DNA of 64,000 bases from Monocercomonoides exilis (Eukaryota; Preaxostyla; Oxymonadida; Polymastigidae): positions 1-64,000 of the forward strand of contig LSRY02000061.1 in the NCBI GenBank assembly GCA_001643675.2, read 5' to 3'. The position numbers were made by a program, and so were the translations under genes. Below are positions 9,501 to 21,799 of the stretch, in pieces (position 1 is the stretch's first letter; every line of letters starts with the position of its first letter). The notes beneath the pieces are model-generated. The model had not been told where the DNA came from and searched no databases. It was given only the letters and a program-made list of their open reading frames with translations.

Positions 9501-12500
9501 TCAGCAGCAGATCCTCTTCCCCCTCAAACGAGTCTGTTGAACAGCCCCACATCGCCAGCTCCTTCACAAAAGGTGCTCTGAAATCCAGCAAGAATTGCTC
9601 ATCAACTATCTGTGTTTCGATTGAGTGGCATCGAACATACACATCTCTCCCTCTCAATGCAGTGTTGTCTTTGAAGGTGAGATTCGACAGCACAAAGCTC
9701 AGAGGCTTCTCAGCCACTGAGCAACACTCCAGAAACAGCCACCCACCTCTTCCTGTGGTGGAGCAGAAACACTCAGAAATCGTGCAAAACGAGCAGTCGA
9801 AGCTTCTTCCTTCATTCAACATGCAAAACATCCCTCCTCCCTTTCCACACCTCGTTCCACCACACTTCTTCATCGTTGTGTTTCGAATCACCATTTTCAA
9901 TGGCTCATCATCATTGGCATTTCGAATGATGGGAATATCATCTGTTGTGTTCTGAGTGACTTCTTCGAATGAACTCCATTCAATGAGAACATCTTGTTCA
10001 ACTTCATTTTTCTCTCTTCTTGAACTCTTTGATATTTTCAATCCGCTTGCTCCTTCCAGCTCAACATTCTTCATCGTAATGTTTTTGATTCTTAAAATCG
10101 TTGTTGATAACACAGAAACAACATCATGTGAAAAGCCGAGTGATTGAATTGTCACCAATTCCAACACCACTGTTCCTCCATCTGCTTTGATCAGCCCATA
10201 ATTCATTATCTCTCCCTCATTGCTTTCTTCATTTTTTGTGAATGAGCAGTCTTTCACAGTCAACAATCCCTCGCTTGATTCAACATGCATCAAATAATTC
10301 ACTCCACTTGTGAATGATGAAGGAATCACAAACTTGATCAATTCAAAATTGGTTATTCCACAAATCTTCATTGCTGCTCCTTCTGTTCCTTCAATTGAAG
10401 AGTGACATTCCAAAGAGCACACATCGTTATCTTCCGATTTTATCGTCACCCCACTGATATCAACACTCTTTTGAAGAATTCCTTTTCCATTGATCTTGAT
10501 ATTCCTTTCGTTTCCTTCAGGCAATCTCGTTAATGAATGGTCGATTGACAGGCAAGGATAATCTGAAAGTCCACAAATGCACACATCTTTTCCATCACCC
10601 CCAACAACGATCTCTGAGCCAAATGTTCGCCAGAAATAGATCAGTGGGATGGCATTTGTCCCATCATCTCCATCAAAGCCGCTCAATGAATCCAACGAAA
10701 TATCAGCCAGATGCTCAGACACAAATGGAAGTGAGGTGTTTGTGATGCTCTTTGTCAAGTTGGATGATTCAACAAACAGATTATTTCCATATCTCGCAGC
10801 ATTTGGCTTGTCTGTATCAAAAACAGGAGATGAGACCACAAATGAAGAATCGCCATCAATCAACTTCAGCGCCATCCCTCCGCCAAACCCACTTTTCCCT
10901 TCTTCTCCAGCTGGTGCTGAACATCCTGTGAATGTGCATGAAACAATATTCATTTGAATGTTTCCTTTCAACTGGGCATTGATAGCCCCTCCTCTGCTTC
11001 CATCATCCAACACAGAGCATCCATCAAAAACACACTCTTCAATATTTATTTGTGTGTTTGCATTATCATCATGGCTGTTGCAAATGCTCACACACCCTCC
11101 ACTTCCAGCTGCTCTTTCGATTTCTGTGAAAGTGCAGTTAGCCATGTTCGACCATGTGGTGATCATTAACTCCGCATTTGTCCCACTTCCAGACAGTGAG
11201 ATCAATGGAATTGTGCTCAAGATGATTGACGAAGCAGAGAAGAAATCAATAACCAACGAACCAGAATCAACAGATAAGAACAGGCATGCTAATTCTGATG
11301 AAGGATCTTGAAGAGAAATAGAGCAATGAGACAGAGTCAGTTGTGACGAAGATGAAATGAAAGTCTGGTGAAGAGGAAGAGAAGATGGAAGAGAGAAGAT
11401 AAGTGCTGAAAGCACTGTTTCCACTCCAACTGTCACCATTGCTGTGTTTGTTTCTGTGGTTGTATCAGAAACTGTCCAACCACTCTGATCATCATTTCCT
11501 CTGATTTCATGTTTCTGTCCAGTAAAGGCCAATTCATCACTCATCAATATCATTCCATTCACAACAACTTTCTTTTCTCCTGTTTGTCTTGTGAGGAAGT
11601 GTTTCATTGTCAAACAAGGGAATTGGACAATTCCACAATGTGAGTGATCGGATGCTTCAGCGTTGCTCACATATACTTCTTCTGGTGTGGGAAGGAGATA
11701 GATGCACAGAGGAATGAACAACATGCTGTCGGCCTCCTCCACACCAGTCCACTTCGTCTCCCCTATCATTTCGACTACTAATCCCACTGAATCCCTCGTA
11801 ATAACACCTTTCAGCTCCATTGCCTTCACAAACACTTCTCCTCCTGATGCTTCTGCAACACATCCCTCAAACTCAATCCCTTTCAACACAAACCAACTTG
11901 CCCCTTCTCTCACATCAATATACACACCTCCACCAAACCCTTTCCCTTCTTCTCTTCCAAGCGCTTTGCAGTTCTTCATCCGAACTCCCCAATCCATCCC
12001 CAACTCCATTCTCCCTCCATCCTCCAAAACAGCTCCAACACCTCCTCCATTCCCTCTTCCACACTCTCCGCTCATCTCACCTCCCTCAATCATCAGCGCT
12101 TCCCCACTGGATACAACTCCTCTCACCACTGCCCCATCCCCTTCTCCCTTCCCAATCCCAACTCCTGTGCAGTTCTTCATTTCTGCTCTCTTCACATGCA
12201 CCACGCTCACCATCCCTCCAAAGCATTCATCCCCACACACAAAATCTGAGCTGTTCATCTCCACACCCAGCATCCTTTCTCCTGAGATCAGCCCCTTTCC
12301 AAAAGCTCCTCCCGCATTCCTCGTTTTCATATTCACAATGCTCAAAACAGATTGCTCCCCAAAACACTCTACAATTTCCACCCCGCTGAACCTCACATCC
12401 TCAACACTCACTCGAGTGATTGAACATTTCCCACTCTCCAAACACATTATCCGATATCCAATCTCATTCCCCACCTCTTTCCCAACAAACATGCAATCTT

Positions 12501-15500
12501 GAACAGAAACATTCGCTCCTATGCTGTTCACGTACACCACACACCTTTCATTTCCCTGGAGCTCTCCTCCCACTGCAAACTTCATCTCCTTCACAATCGC
12601 TATTCGCCTCAGCTCAATCACTCCTCCCCTCCCTCTCCCATCTCCAACAACCTCCACAACAGTTTTCTCCTCCACCCCGCCAACAATGCACCCTGCATCC
12701 TCTCCCATTACAATGCTCTCCTCCAGCTTGAACGGTGAAAGCACCACAACCTGCCTCACTCCTCCTTCCTGCTGCCGATGCCTCACCCCATATCCCACTG
12801 TCCGGCATGGATACGCTCCAAACCCACACACATCCACATCCACACCACCACTTCCAACACTCACATTCCCCTCCCTCTCCATCAGATAATACACCAGCGG
12901 AATTACCACCAAAGGAGCCTCCACTTCCACCCCAGCTGCATCTTCTGCACCAAATGGTGCTTCTCCTGAAAAGAACTTGAATGATTCCCTCGTCACACTC
13001 ACCCCCAGATCCGGGGATATCACAAACACATTTCTCCCTGAAACGGCTCTGTTCTCTCTGAACACAACATTCTCCAGCACCATCGATGAGAATGCATTCT
13101 CCATCACCACTGCTATCCCCCCGCCTCTCCCATCCTCTGCCAGACACCCGCAAATCTCTGTTCCACTCCTCTCTTCCCCAAGCCTCATCCATCCTCCATC
13201 TCCTATCTCTATCCTCATCCCACCTCCATCTCCTCCCACGCTCGAACAGTTATTCACACTCACATTCTCCACACGAACCCCTTCCCCATCCCCAATCTTC
13301 ATGTTCACAACACTTCCTCCTCCTGATACCCTCTCAATCCAACCAAATGTCACATTCCCAAATGGCACCATTGTTGATGCTGAGTGCAGCTTATCAGCAA
13401 TTAGCACCGAAGACAGTTTGAATCTCTCAATCCGGCTGTTTCTCACCCAGAAACGCCCCAGATCAACCTCAAACATCGAGCACTCAAACTCGACTTGAGT
13501 TTGCGACTCAGGAGAATACACACACATATCATCCAACCCACACTCCCCCTCCGACGAGATCATCACCAGTATTCGCATCGAGGGCGACTGATGGTTGTGC
13601 AGGATGGTGAATGACTCCAACAAAAGTGAGCCCGTTGACACAGAAAACAGCAAAGGATCTGGAGATGCAATTCCAGAAGAGTGAAGAACAGTGCGGTTTC
13701 TGCCTGTTCCCTTGAGCAATATCTCTTTTTCCCCAATGTTTAGACTTTCCCTTTCAGAAATGTGATTCCCTTCCAATAATACAATTCCGTATGAACATTG
13801 TCTGTTGCTTTTCTCAACTGAGTGAAAAAGTGTCTTACATGGCAGCCTTTCCTCCAATCCACAAATATCTTCATTATCATTGCCTGTAACTCCAATGAAG
13901 CATGGGTTGATATGAATCCCATTTGGAATCCATTCATCAGGATAATTCCAGCTATTATTGTTGTAAGTGACTCGATACTGTTTTATATTTGTTGTGTATG
14001 ACTCAACAAATGGTGTCTGAAAAAGTCGTTTGGATAAAGGATCATAAAAATAAGCATCATGACCCTTATAATCATCAAGTTCAGCGGTTCTTGTGAAGCA
14101 TTCATGAAACATACAGAACCATATCAAACTTGGATTCTGATCATGAAACTCAAGTTGTTCCATTGTTATTGCTCCTCCAGCCTTTCCTCCAACACATCTC
14201 AAATAATTGCAGGATCTTACAGAGAAACCTTTTGGTGAATAATCAATTCGAAAGGCTCCACCCCACCCTCTTCCTGCATCATTACCGTCAAAAGTGCATT
14301 CCACTATTGCTCCAGAGGTTGAATCATTTCCCCTACTGATGTTGAACTTGTCAAAAAAGAATCCTGCTCCGTGTCCTTCACAAATGCATTTCAAGAAATG
14401 CAAAGAAAATAATCTCGAAAATGTTGACACAACAACAGCATAAATTGCACCTCCCCTTTCCTTTTCTATTTTGCATTCTGTGAAATTGCTTCTTTCAATT
14501 ACTAAACCTAAGATATTGCATGTAGAAATAGCTCCACCGAATGATTCGTTTCCTGTGCATTTGTCGAAAATACAATTCGAAATGTTCAGAGATGCTTGAG
14601 GCTGATCATACAAATATATTGCTGCTCCGTTTGTGGCATTGCAGCCGCTCCACTCGCAGCTCTCAAATGTGTGTGATCCATTTCCGAGCACTTGCCTTCC
14701 CATCTGTCTCCTTCCTTCATTTTCTGTGAATCTCAGACGATTGCACCTGATATATGAATTATTCACAGAAAGAAGCGAAGACAGAGGGCAATACATCGAA
14801 TCCACAACTCCCCCATAAATCGCATCCTCCACGGAAACAAATGAGCAGCTATCAATTTTTGTGAAACAATCATTCTCAGATCCTCTTGATGATTTTGCTG
14901 GTGAAGCTTTGGTGATGTTTGAGAAAGCACACTTGAATAACAAGATGCTCGATAAAGGCCCATTGCACAAAAATGGGGTTGGTGAAAGCAACACAGACGA
15001 AAATGTTGAGTGGCTCATTGACACAGCTCTGGTTCTGCCAACAGAAATATCGTTTGGCGAAAAGGCAAGAGAATGGAAGAGTGGCGTTTGCCCTTCAATA
15101 ATAAGCGATATATTCACAAAGCTTGCTGACCCAGCGTGCAGCTCGATCGGAGATCTCTTTGACTCGGCAACATGACAAATCTCGCAGTCTTCAAAAAATA
15201 AAACAGATTTTCCTCCAATTGAGACCATTGCCTCTTCTCCTGGAGAATTCAGCTGAATAGACAACAGAAGAAGTGTGGAATTCAGAAGAAGAAAATGGCT
15301 CTGAAAACAACCTATTGTGCAAAGTGAATATAAATTTCCATTTTGTTGCGAATTTCCCTTTTTTTGCTTTTCATTTCTTTGGCTCTGTCCTTTTGCCTCT
15401 TTGCTGTTGCCAAATCCATAAATCCATTCAGAAACGCTCGTGTGCATCTCTTTTGTCTCATCTCCTCCTTCCTTATATTTTGTGTGCAACTCACTCGCAA

Positions 15501-15681
15501 TTTCATTTCTGAGCAAACATGGCTGGTTCTTGGATCTCCTCACTTTTCCTTTTTCTGCTCTTGTTTCTGCTTTTTCATGTTTTATTCCCACAAACTGCTC
15601 CTGATCACCCGCTGCACTGCAACTCACAATCGAAATAATTAATAGGACAAACATCAATATTTTTTGTGGATGTGGGCCCAT
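6554..15681 (-). CDS. Giant beta-helix surface protein with TM segment and pseudokinase tail (one frameshift)
   Basis: The start at 15681 gives a signal peptide (MGPHPQKILMFVLLIISIVS). The ectodomain, about 2,580 residues, is built of Cys-rich, Gly-Gly-Ala-Ile repeats of the Pmp/pectin-lyase-like type (for example FGGAIS, RGGAIY, WGGAFR). Five long modules each begin with a CG-x(4,5)-PC motif. A single TM helix follows (around 7860-7780, start SIWPIIVIIM), then a basic stop-transfer and a cytoplasmic region ending in a kinase C-lobe remnant at about residues 2764-3015. That remnant has a WKAPEL motif and VVFSIGMMLWECLT but no HRD or DFG. The frame breaks at a run of four Gs (8436-8439). The intact paralogue at 40288-48051 has five, and adding one base gives a continuous 3,043-codon frame. 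It is either a recent pseudogene, a tolerated allele or a sequencing error. The likely role is a cell-surface receptor or adhesin; the function is not known. Confidence 0.8.
6920..11716 (-). repeat. Left arm of ~4.8-kb inverted duplication
   Basis: Read on the minus strand, this segment is near-identical to the plus strand of 42861-47662, including synonymous positions over long stretches. It covers the last three ectodomain modules, the TM region and most of the pseudokinase. Similarity begins abruptly at the segment encoding PLCIYLLPTPEEVYVSN and fades within the kinase C-lobe, beyond which the two C-termini differ. A local block around the TM helix is more diverged than its surroundings. 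Confidence 0.85.
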
Positions 15682-18600
15682 TCTGCAAAGGGATAAAACG
15701 TCTTCTTTTCCCTCAGGAATCCTTTTTTCTCGTCCATATGGGAGTTTTTGATCTATTCAATGATTCTTTTTTTGAAAGAAACATGATCTCAAAATGGACT
15801 TCATGCCAAATAGCACAATAAATTGGGTATTCCATTTTTCACAAATGATCGCAGAGCGGACTGAAGAGATAAGCAGATCTCCCAATTCTTTGCATTATCA
15901 GTTTCTCATTTCAATAACACAGTTCAAAAAGAAACAAAAAAAAAGGTTGAAAAGAAACATATATGCAAGACTTTGTGGAACATAGCCTTGAATTCGCGCA
16001 CTTGCTGTTTTGGGTGGGGTTCTTCAACTGAAACGAACGAATTGAAAAGTTATCATAAAAACCAATTGGCATTTTGTTTTTCGCACACGTCTCTTTCAGT
16101 TGAAATACTGCATGACATCCGAAAATATGCGTTCATCAAATGTGGATAGAATTTCGGGAGATGATCCTGACGCAGTGAAATTATCGGAGGATGGAAGAAT
16201 AGCAGAATAAATGAAATATGCAAGAAAGAGTGACGCTTTTCGATGAGTCGATTCCTTTGCTTCTTCATGCAAAGAACAAAGCATTTATAAAATGCAACAT
16301 GAGGAAAATTCCAGTGTCTCTGCTTTTCTGAAGCAAAAACAAGAATTTTTGTTTTCAATATTTGGCCCTTAATTATTTCCTCAATCACATAAATATGAGT
16401 TTCTGAAGCTAACATACACTTGCAGATGTTCTAGTGTTTTGTGACAATTTCAAGCCATTCTTTCTATCAATGTCCTTGTTTCTGTATTTCTGGCACATCC
16501 CCTGCTTCAGCAGGAATTGTATTTCATACGATTTTTCATGTATCTGAATCTGCCAAGGAAACAAACACCGCTTTTGTAATGCTGTTTACATTGTGTATTT
16601 TGAGGTACTCGTGGAAGGATCTGCTTGTGGAAGTGGAAGTTATTGGAAAACAAAAGCCATTTTTGTTTGTTTGTTGTTCTGCACGAAAGAAAGGGGAATT
16701 CTGGAAATTGAGACTGGACAAAAATGAACAAGTTTGTATATGGAATATTTTCTGAAGAGTATCTTTTTTGATATATTTTTCTTTCTTTTTCTTTATTTTT
16801 GAATGAAAATCTGCTTTCAGAAATGAGCATTAAACATTGCATGTTTGATGTTCAACAAAAGAAGATATTCGTGAAAGCAATGTTTTCCAATTAAACGGAC
16901 AAATGTGAGCAAATTGAATATTTTTTAAAGGTCAATTCCATTCTTTGTGATATGAATCAGTTGCCGAAGACAAAAACAATTTGTTTCAATAACTGAAGGA
17001 AAATGCAGTTTGTCTGATTTATTTATTGATTTTCTATGAATAGGTTTGTGTCTTTGAATAGGAGAGCATTTTGCTATTGTGCGATTGCTTTGGAAGTAAT
17101 ATTTCAGTTCGATTGTCTTATTTCATATTCTGCAGCCAAGTGGTTTGACAGCAACTGAGTTTCTTCAACGGAAGATGCTTCAATCTTTTGATCGCCTTCA
17201 TCATCAAATACAGTTTCAATACATATACTGTTGGCGCTGATGGAGAAGAGCAGACAGATGGGCCAGTTAGTCTATCTTTAGATGGATGAACGGCTTCAAT
17301 GAGCTAATAGCAATTGGTGCTCAAAAAAATTAATCTGGACAAGGAAGCCATTTTGTTACAAACGGGAATGCAGTGAGATGCATGTTTTGAAAGGAAACCT
17401 TCCAAAGCAAAAAGGATGAAATTTATGTTCATGTTGAAGAGAAAGATTGCTCACATAGCTTGTCTCAGAGTTTTGGACATGCATATAACATGTGCAAAGA
17501 GGAAGGAATATCGATAAGCAAGACAGTGGCAAGGGCTCTGCCGTAATACATCAGGGGGTGCATCAGGAATGAACCGAAACGAATGTTTGAATGAACAAAG
17601 GATATTGAAGCATGAGATTATCATAATTCCGATTTCATCAACATTTATTCTTCCTAAGTTAATGAAAGATATTTATCTTATTTATTGTTACTATTCTACA
17701 GTCGTTGTCGATTACTTTTCTTCTTCAGTATCAGTATTTGTTGACTGCCTTGTTTCTTTTCGCTCCCTTTGGCGATTTCAGAACACTCAGATTTTTATTG
17801 GTTGATGAGAAGGAAAATATGATTGTCTGCGAACCTTCTTCAAACAGATTCCTGATATGGCGACTCTATCAGCATTATATTGAGCATTGAACATTATTAT
17901 TTAAAGTCATTTGAATGTGGAAAAGAGAGATGAAGAATTTATTTCTCCATCTACTTCCCTTCTGTGCCTCTTATCATGTTGTTTGCAGGTCTGTCTTTCT
18001 GTTTATCTGTTTTTCTTTTTCAATCAATCTTGGCATTGACCATTTCAGACAGACTTCAAAAAGCAGTAGAAAATGGAATACTTGCAGTTATGTGCGTCTG
18101 TGTTTCTTTCGACAAAGAAAGAGAACAATGAATAACGTGTTAACATTAAACTGGCTGGCTTCGTTCCTGTGGTGCATACGATTGAAAGTGTGGATATAAT
18201 TGCAATATCAAGCAAGATGAGCTGCATTCGGAGAAATTCATTCAGTCAAAAGCAAAAGAAGGATGAAGCAGGTTGAAACGAACAAGATTCTCAAAGCATG
18301 GCTGTTTTTGCTTTTAACAAAAAATAAATGAAGATGATGTCTCTGATGCAATACGTTGAGGGCGCCTGGTCAGAGCCAGGCATGTGTGCAGAAAGAGACG
18401 ATGGAAAGCATCTATTTATCTATCTGCTTGCAGATGCGTGCATCATTCACCGAATGAGATAAGAGATGTGCAAAGTGTCTGACACTTTTTCTTCAAATTC
18501 TTCAGCTGCATTTTCTGTTGGTTATCGATCAGCTGCTTTCCTTTTCTGCATTGTCTTTTAATGCAGAGTTAGAGAAAGAGAGAGATTGAGATTGAGGTTG

Positions 18601-18817
18601 AGATAGAAAGAAAGTCAAAAAGTCAGAAAGAGGAAGTGCATGAATGAATGAATTTTTGAAAGTGAGGAAGAAAGCTAAAGTTGAAAATGAAGAGAAAGAA
18701 GAAAAGAAAAAGATGATGATTGGGAAAGTTATTGTGATGATGGGAAAAGTATTGAAAAAGAAAGAAAGAAAAGAGAAAAAAAGAAAAAGAAGGATAGACG
18801 GGGAAGATGGGGAAGAT
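15682..18817. other. Intergenic region, no supported gene
   Basis: About 3.1 kb upstream of the first surface gene. Only short frames occur (up to ~120 codons, on both strands, with no recognisable domain). Around 17150-17600 the sequence is less AT-rich and reads as broken protein in more than one frame (for example a piece around 17430-17550), so it may hold decayed coding or transposon sequence that I cannot identify. A short perfect hairpin, GCCTGG-TCAGAG-CCAGGC, lies near 18366. Otherwise nothing is supported. Confidence 0.45.
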
Positions 18818-18824
18818 TATAAAA
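18818..18824 (+). promoter_or_regulatory. TATA-like box upstream of 5S rRNA gene
   Basis: TATAAAA lies 25-31 bases before the inferred 5S start. TATA-like elements at this distance are known upstream of 5S genes in some eukaryotes. The assignment rests only on sequence and spacing. Confidence 0.45.
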
Positions 18825-18848
18825 GGGAAGTTTGAGGGAGTATGTGTG

Positions 18849-18965
18849 AGCTACGGCCATAGTTGGTCATACGCACCGGATCCCTTCAGACCTCCGAAGT
18901 TAAGCGGCCAACGCTGGGTTAGTACTTGGATGGGTGACCGCCTGGAAAAACCCAGTGCTGTAGCT
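18849..18965 (+). rRNA. rrn5: 5S ribosomal RNA
   Basis: The 117-base segment has the hallmark 5S elements: a terminal helix between AGCTACGGCC and its complement ending TGTAGCT, the loop A/B region CATACGCACCGGATCCC, the internal control region AAGTTAAGC followed by the GGGTTAGTACTTGGATGGGTGACC block, and the CCTGG loop D/E part. A T run begins at the last base and would terminate Pol III. It is a component of the large ribosomal subunit. Only one copy is seen, not a tandem array, and it is flanked by non-coding, transposon-rich DNA. Confidence 0.96.
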
Positions 18966-18968
18966 TTT
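18965..18968 (+). terminator. Pol III T-run terminator of 5S gene
   Basis: TTTT directly at the 3' end of the 5S sequence (TAGCTTTTCT), the normal Pol III stop. Confidence 0.6.
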
Positions 18969-19393
18969 CTTTTTCTTCTTTTTCTCCTTATTTATTTCTT
19001 GTTTGAAATAGTCTTTTTGAATTTATTTGGATAATAGATTATAATTTTTATTTCAGGAGGAAAAGTCTTCGAATGATTTTTGATTTTTTTTTGATTTATT
19101 GTTGATTTGTTTGAAAGTCTTAAGGCACTTGATGACTTTTGAGGTATGAATAAAATAGTCTGATTGAAAAATAAATATTTTTTTCCCTTGGTAAACATTA
19201 GATTTTAAAAGATAAAATAAAAAAAAAAAAAATCACTTGATTTTAAAGAAATAGTTTTGATTATATTTTCCCCCATATTTTGTTTGTTTCGTTATTTAAA
19301 GGGGAAATTTTTTTCTAATTGTAACGATTTTTGGTTGATACGTGTTTTTCATCATAAGATGAAAAAAATGTCTAAACTCCGAATTGTGGTATA
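18969..19393. other. Short AT-rich spacer between 5S gene and foldback elements
   Basis: About 400 bases of A/T-rich sequence with long A and T runs. I see no coding or RNA signal. Confidence 0.6.
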
Positions 19394-19795
19394 GTTAGTG
19401 TTAATAATGGTGGACACTTTCAATAACTGTGGACAGTGGCATTTTCTCAACAACTGTCAAAAGTTGCTTTTTGATAATTAGCCCAATAATTCCCTCAATG
19501 AATATGAACTTTTATGAATTGTTTCAATCACCCATCCAACACAATGAAATATAATAATTATTATTTTCAATTTTCGGAGAAACTTGACTTATCATATTTC
19601 TCCGAATTTCTCCGAAAATTAAAAATGTATTTTTCTTCATTCTTGGGAGCAAGTTGTTTCATTTCTGTATGTCTTATAAGTTTGTATTCAATGAGGGAAT
19701 AATTGTGTTAATTGTCAAAATACAACTATCAACAGTTGTTGAGAAAATGCCACTGTCCACAGTTATTGAAAGTTTCCACCATTATTAACACTAAC
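19394..19795. mobile_element. MITE-like element with ~65-130 bp terminal inverted repeats, TA-flanked
   Basis: The element begins GTTAGTGTTAATAATGG and ends with its complement CCATTATTAACACTAAC, both flanked by TA. About 65 bases at each end are nearly perfect inverted repeats (one clear mismatch), and weaker inverted similarity continues to about 130 bases. The centre has a small inner inverted repeat (TTTTCGGAGAAA / TTTCTCCGAAAA). There is no coding capacity, so it is non-autonomous. TA flanks suggest mobilisation by a Tc1/mariner-type transposase, which is inference. Confidence 0.75.
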
Positions 19796-19797
19796 TA

Positions 19798-20805
19798 GGG
19801 TCAACTTTTTAATGGGACTTTTTCCCTTATTGGCACTTTTTTTGTTTTTGACTGCCAACTTTCAACAAACGTTGATTGGCTTTCAGTACTTCAAAAAACC
19901 TTTTTTACAAGTTTAACACAATTTATTTACAGTTTGTTTTTTAATTTTTGCTTATTACACATTGAGAAATTACGTTTTTTTGTTAAATTTGAACGGACTT
20001 TTACCAGCCAACTAGGCAACGTCCAAGAAATTGGATACATGTTTTGAATAGCAAATACTATTATCTAACTACTTTTAAATTCTTTTTTTTCATAAACACT
20101 TTTTTCTTGTTTTTTTCACATTTCATTTTTTTAACAATATTCTAACATAAAACCGATTATTTCTTTGTTCATATAATGAAATGAAAAAAATAAAAATTTG
20201 ATATGAAAAACAAATAGTCTAATAATAAAGTGTTGGAAAAATGAAACATTAATTTTTTCTATTTGTCAAGAACTTAACTTTTTTACAAAAACTTGGTCAT
20301 CGATTATTTTAAGTTAGCGCCATTTGTCCGTTTCAGATAAATAGAAAAAATTAATGTTTCATTTTTCCAACACTTTATTATTAGACTATTTGTTTTTCAT
20401 ATCAAATTTTTATTTTTTTCATTTCATTATATGAACAAAGAAATAATCGGTTTTATGTTAGAATATTGTTAAAAAAATGAAATGTGAAAAAAACAAGAAA
20501 AAAGTGTTTATGAAAAAAAAGAATTTAAAAGTAGTTAGATAATAGTATTTGCTATTCAAAACATGTATCCAATTTCTTGGACGTTGCCTAGTTGGCTGGT
20601 AAAAGTCCGTTCAAATTTAACAAAAAAACGTAATTTCTCAATGTGTAATAAGCAAAAATTAAAAAACAAACTGTAAATAAATTGTGTTAAACTTGTAAAA
20701 AAGGTTTTTTGAAGTACTGAAAGCCAATCAACGTTTGTTGAAAGTTGGCAGTCAAAAACAAAAAAAGTGCCAATAAGGGAAAAAGTCCCATTAAAAAGTT
20801 GACCC
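19798..20805. mobile_element. Foldback element with ~467-bp terminal inverted repeats, TA-flanked
   Basis: The left arm (19798-20264, beginning GGGTCAACTTTTTAATGGG) and the right arm (20339-20805, ending CCCATTAAAAAGTTGACCC) are essentially exact reverse complements around a 74-base spacer. TA lies on both sides (19796-19797 and 20806-20807). Neither arm has coding capacity. The left TA is shared with the neighbouring element, so the two abut. Near-identical arms mean recent insertion or active arm homogenisation. Confidence 0.85.
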
Positions 20806-21799
20806 TATATTTTCACAGAACGTTCAAAAACCATTCAAATTAAATTATCTCTTCTATGATGAAAAAAAATGTCATTTCATGTTACAGAATGATTTCAGAA
20901 ACTGAAAAAATAACTTTTTATGAAAATTTCTTGACATTAAAATTTATCATAATTTAAAAAAAAATAATTGTCTTTTTTGCATAAATGAACAAAATTTGAT
21001 CCTGAAAGATAGGCAATTTCATTGAGGAATCTCACAATTTAATGATGAGGAGAACGCATGGCATTGCTATTTCACTGTTCTGTGAGATAAGATTTCACCA
21101 ATATGCAGAATTCACAAAATTGAAAAAACGAGCAGAATGGGAATGGATACGCATATTGGATTTGTTCAAGATTAATAAAATTCAAAAGTTCCGTTCATAG
21201 AGGAAAAGTATTCGAAAATTTGAAAAACCTCATTGGAGTTACTCTTCTTGTGTTTCTATATCTCTTGTAAAAAAGACAAAATTGAAACTTTTTCATTGTT
21301 ATTGATTGTGAATAGAAAAACAATTTCAAATTGTGCTTGTTCTTTGAAATGCTGCTTCATTTGAAATTGGAGCAGAAACAAGGACAAAATTGGATGGAAG
21401 GTGAAGATTGTGGTGATATAAGAAAAAGTCAGGAGAAGGAAACGCCATTAATGAAGAAAGAAGAAGTTGATTTTGATTTTTGGAAGAGAAGAAATTTTAG
21501 AAGGTGGAGGAGCAAGTTATAGATTTATGATTCTCTTACCGTATAGAACTAAAGGCACACAAATATCAATAATTCTGGATCATATCAGAATTGGAACAAA
21601 GTAATATTCTGACGAATGGAAAATTTTCCGATGGATGAGAACGTTTGGTTATTCACGCGAAACAGTCTGCCGTAAGCAGGAATTCATCAATAAAGAGAAT
21701 AAGGCTTGTACAAACGCAATTGAAAAGTTATGAAAACAATAAAGGAAGATTTTTCCTCAGCTCGGAATGAGAATAAGATTTCTCACAGATTAGATTGAA

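Noticed and set aside
16053-16755. Frames of 104-120 codons on both strands
   Set aside because: They overlap each other, have no recognisable motifs, and the region looks non-coding.
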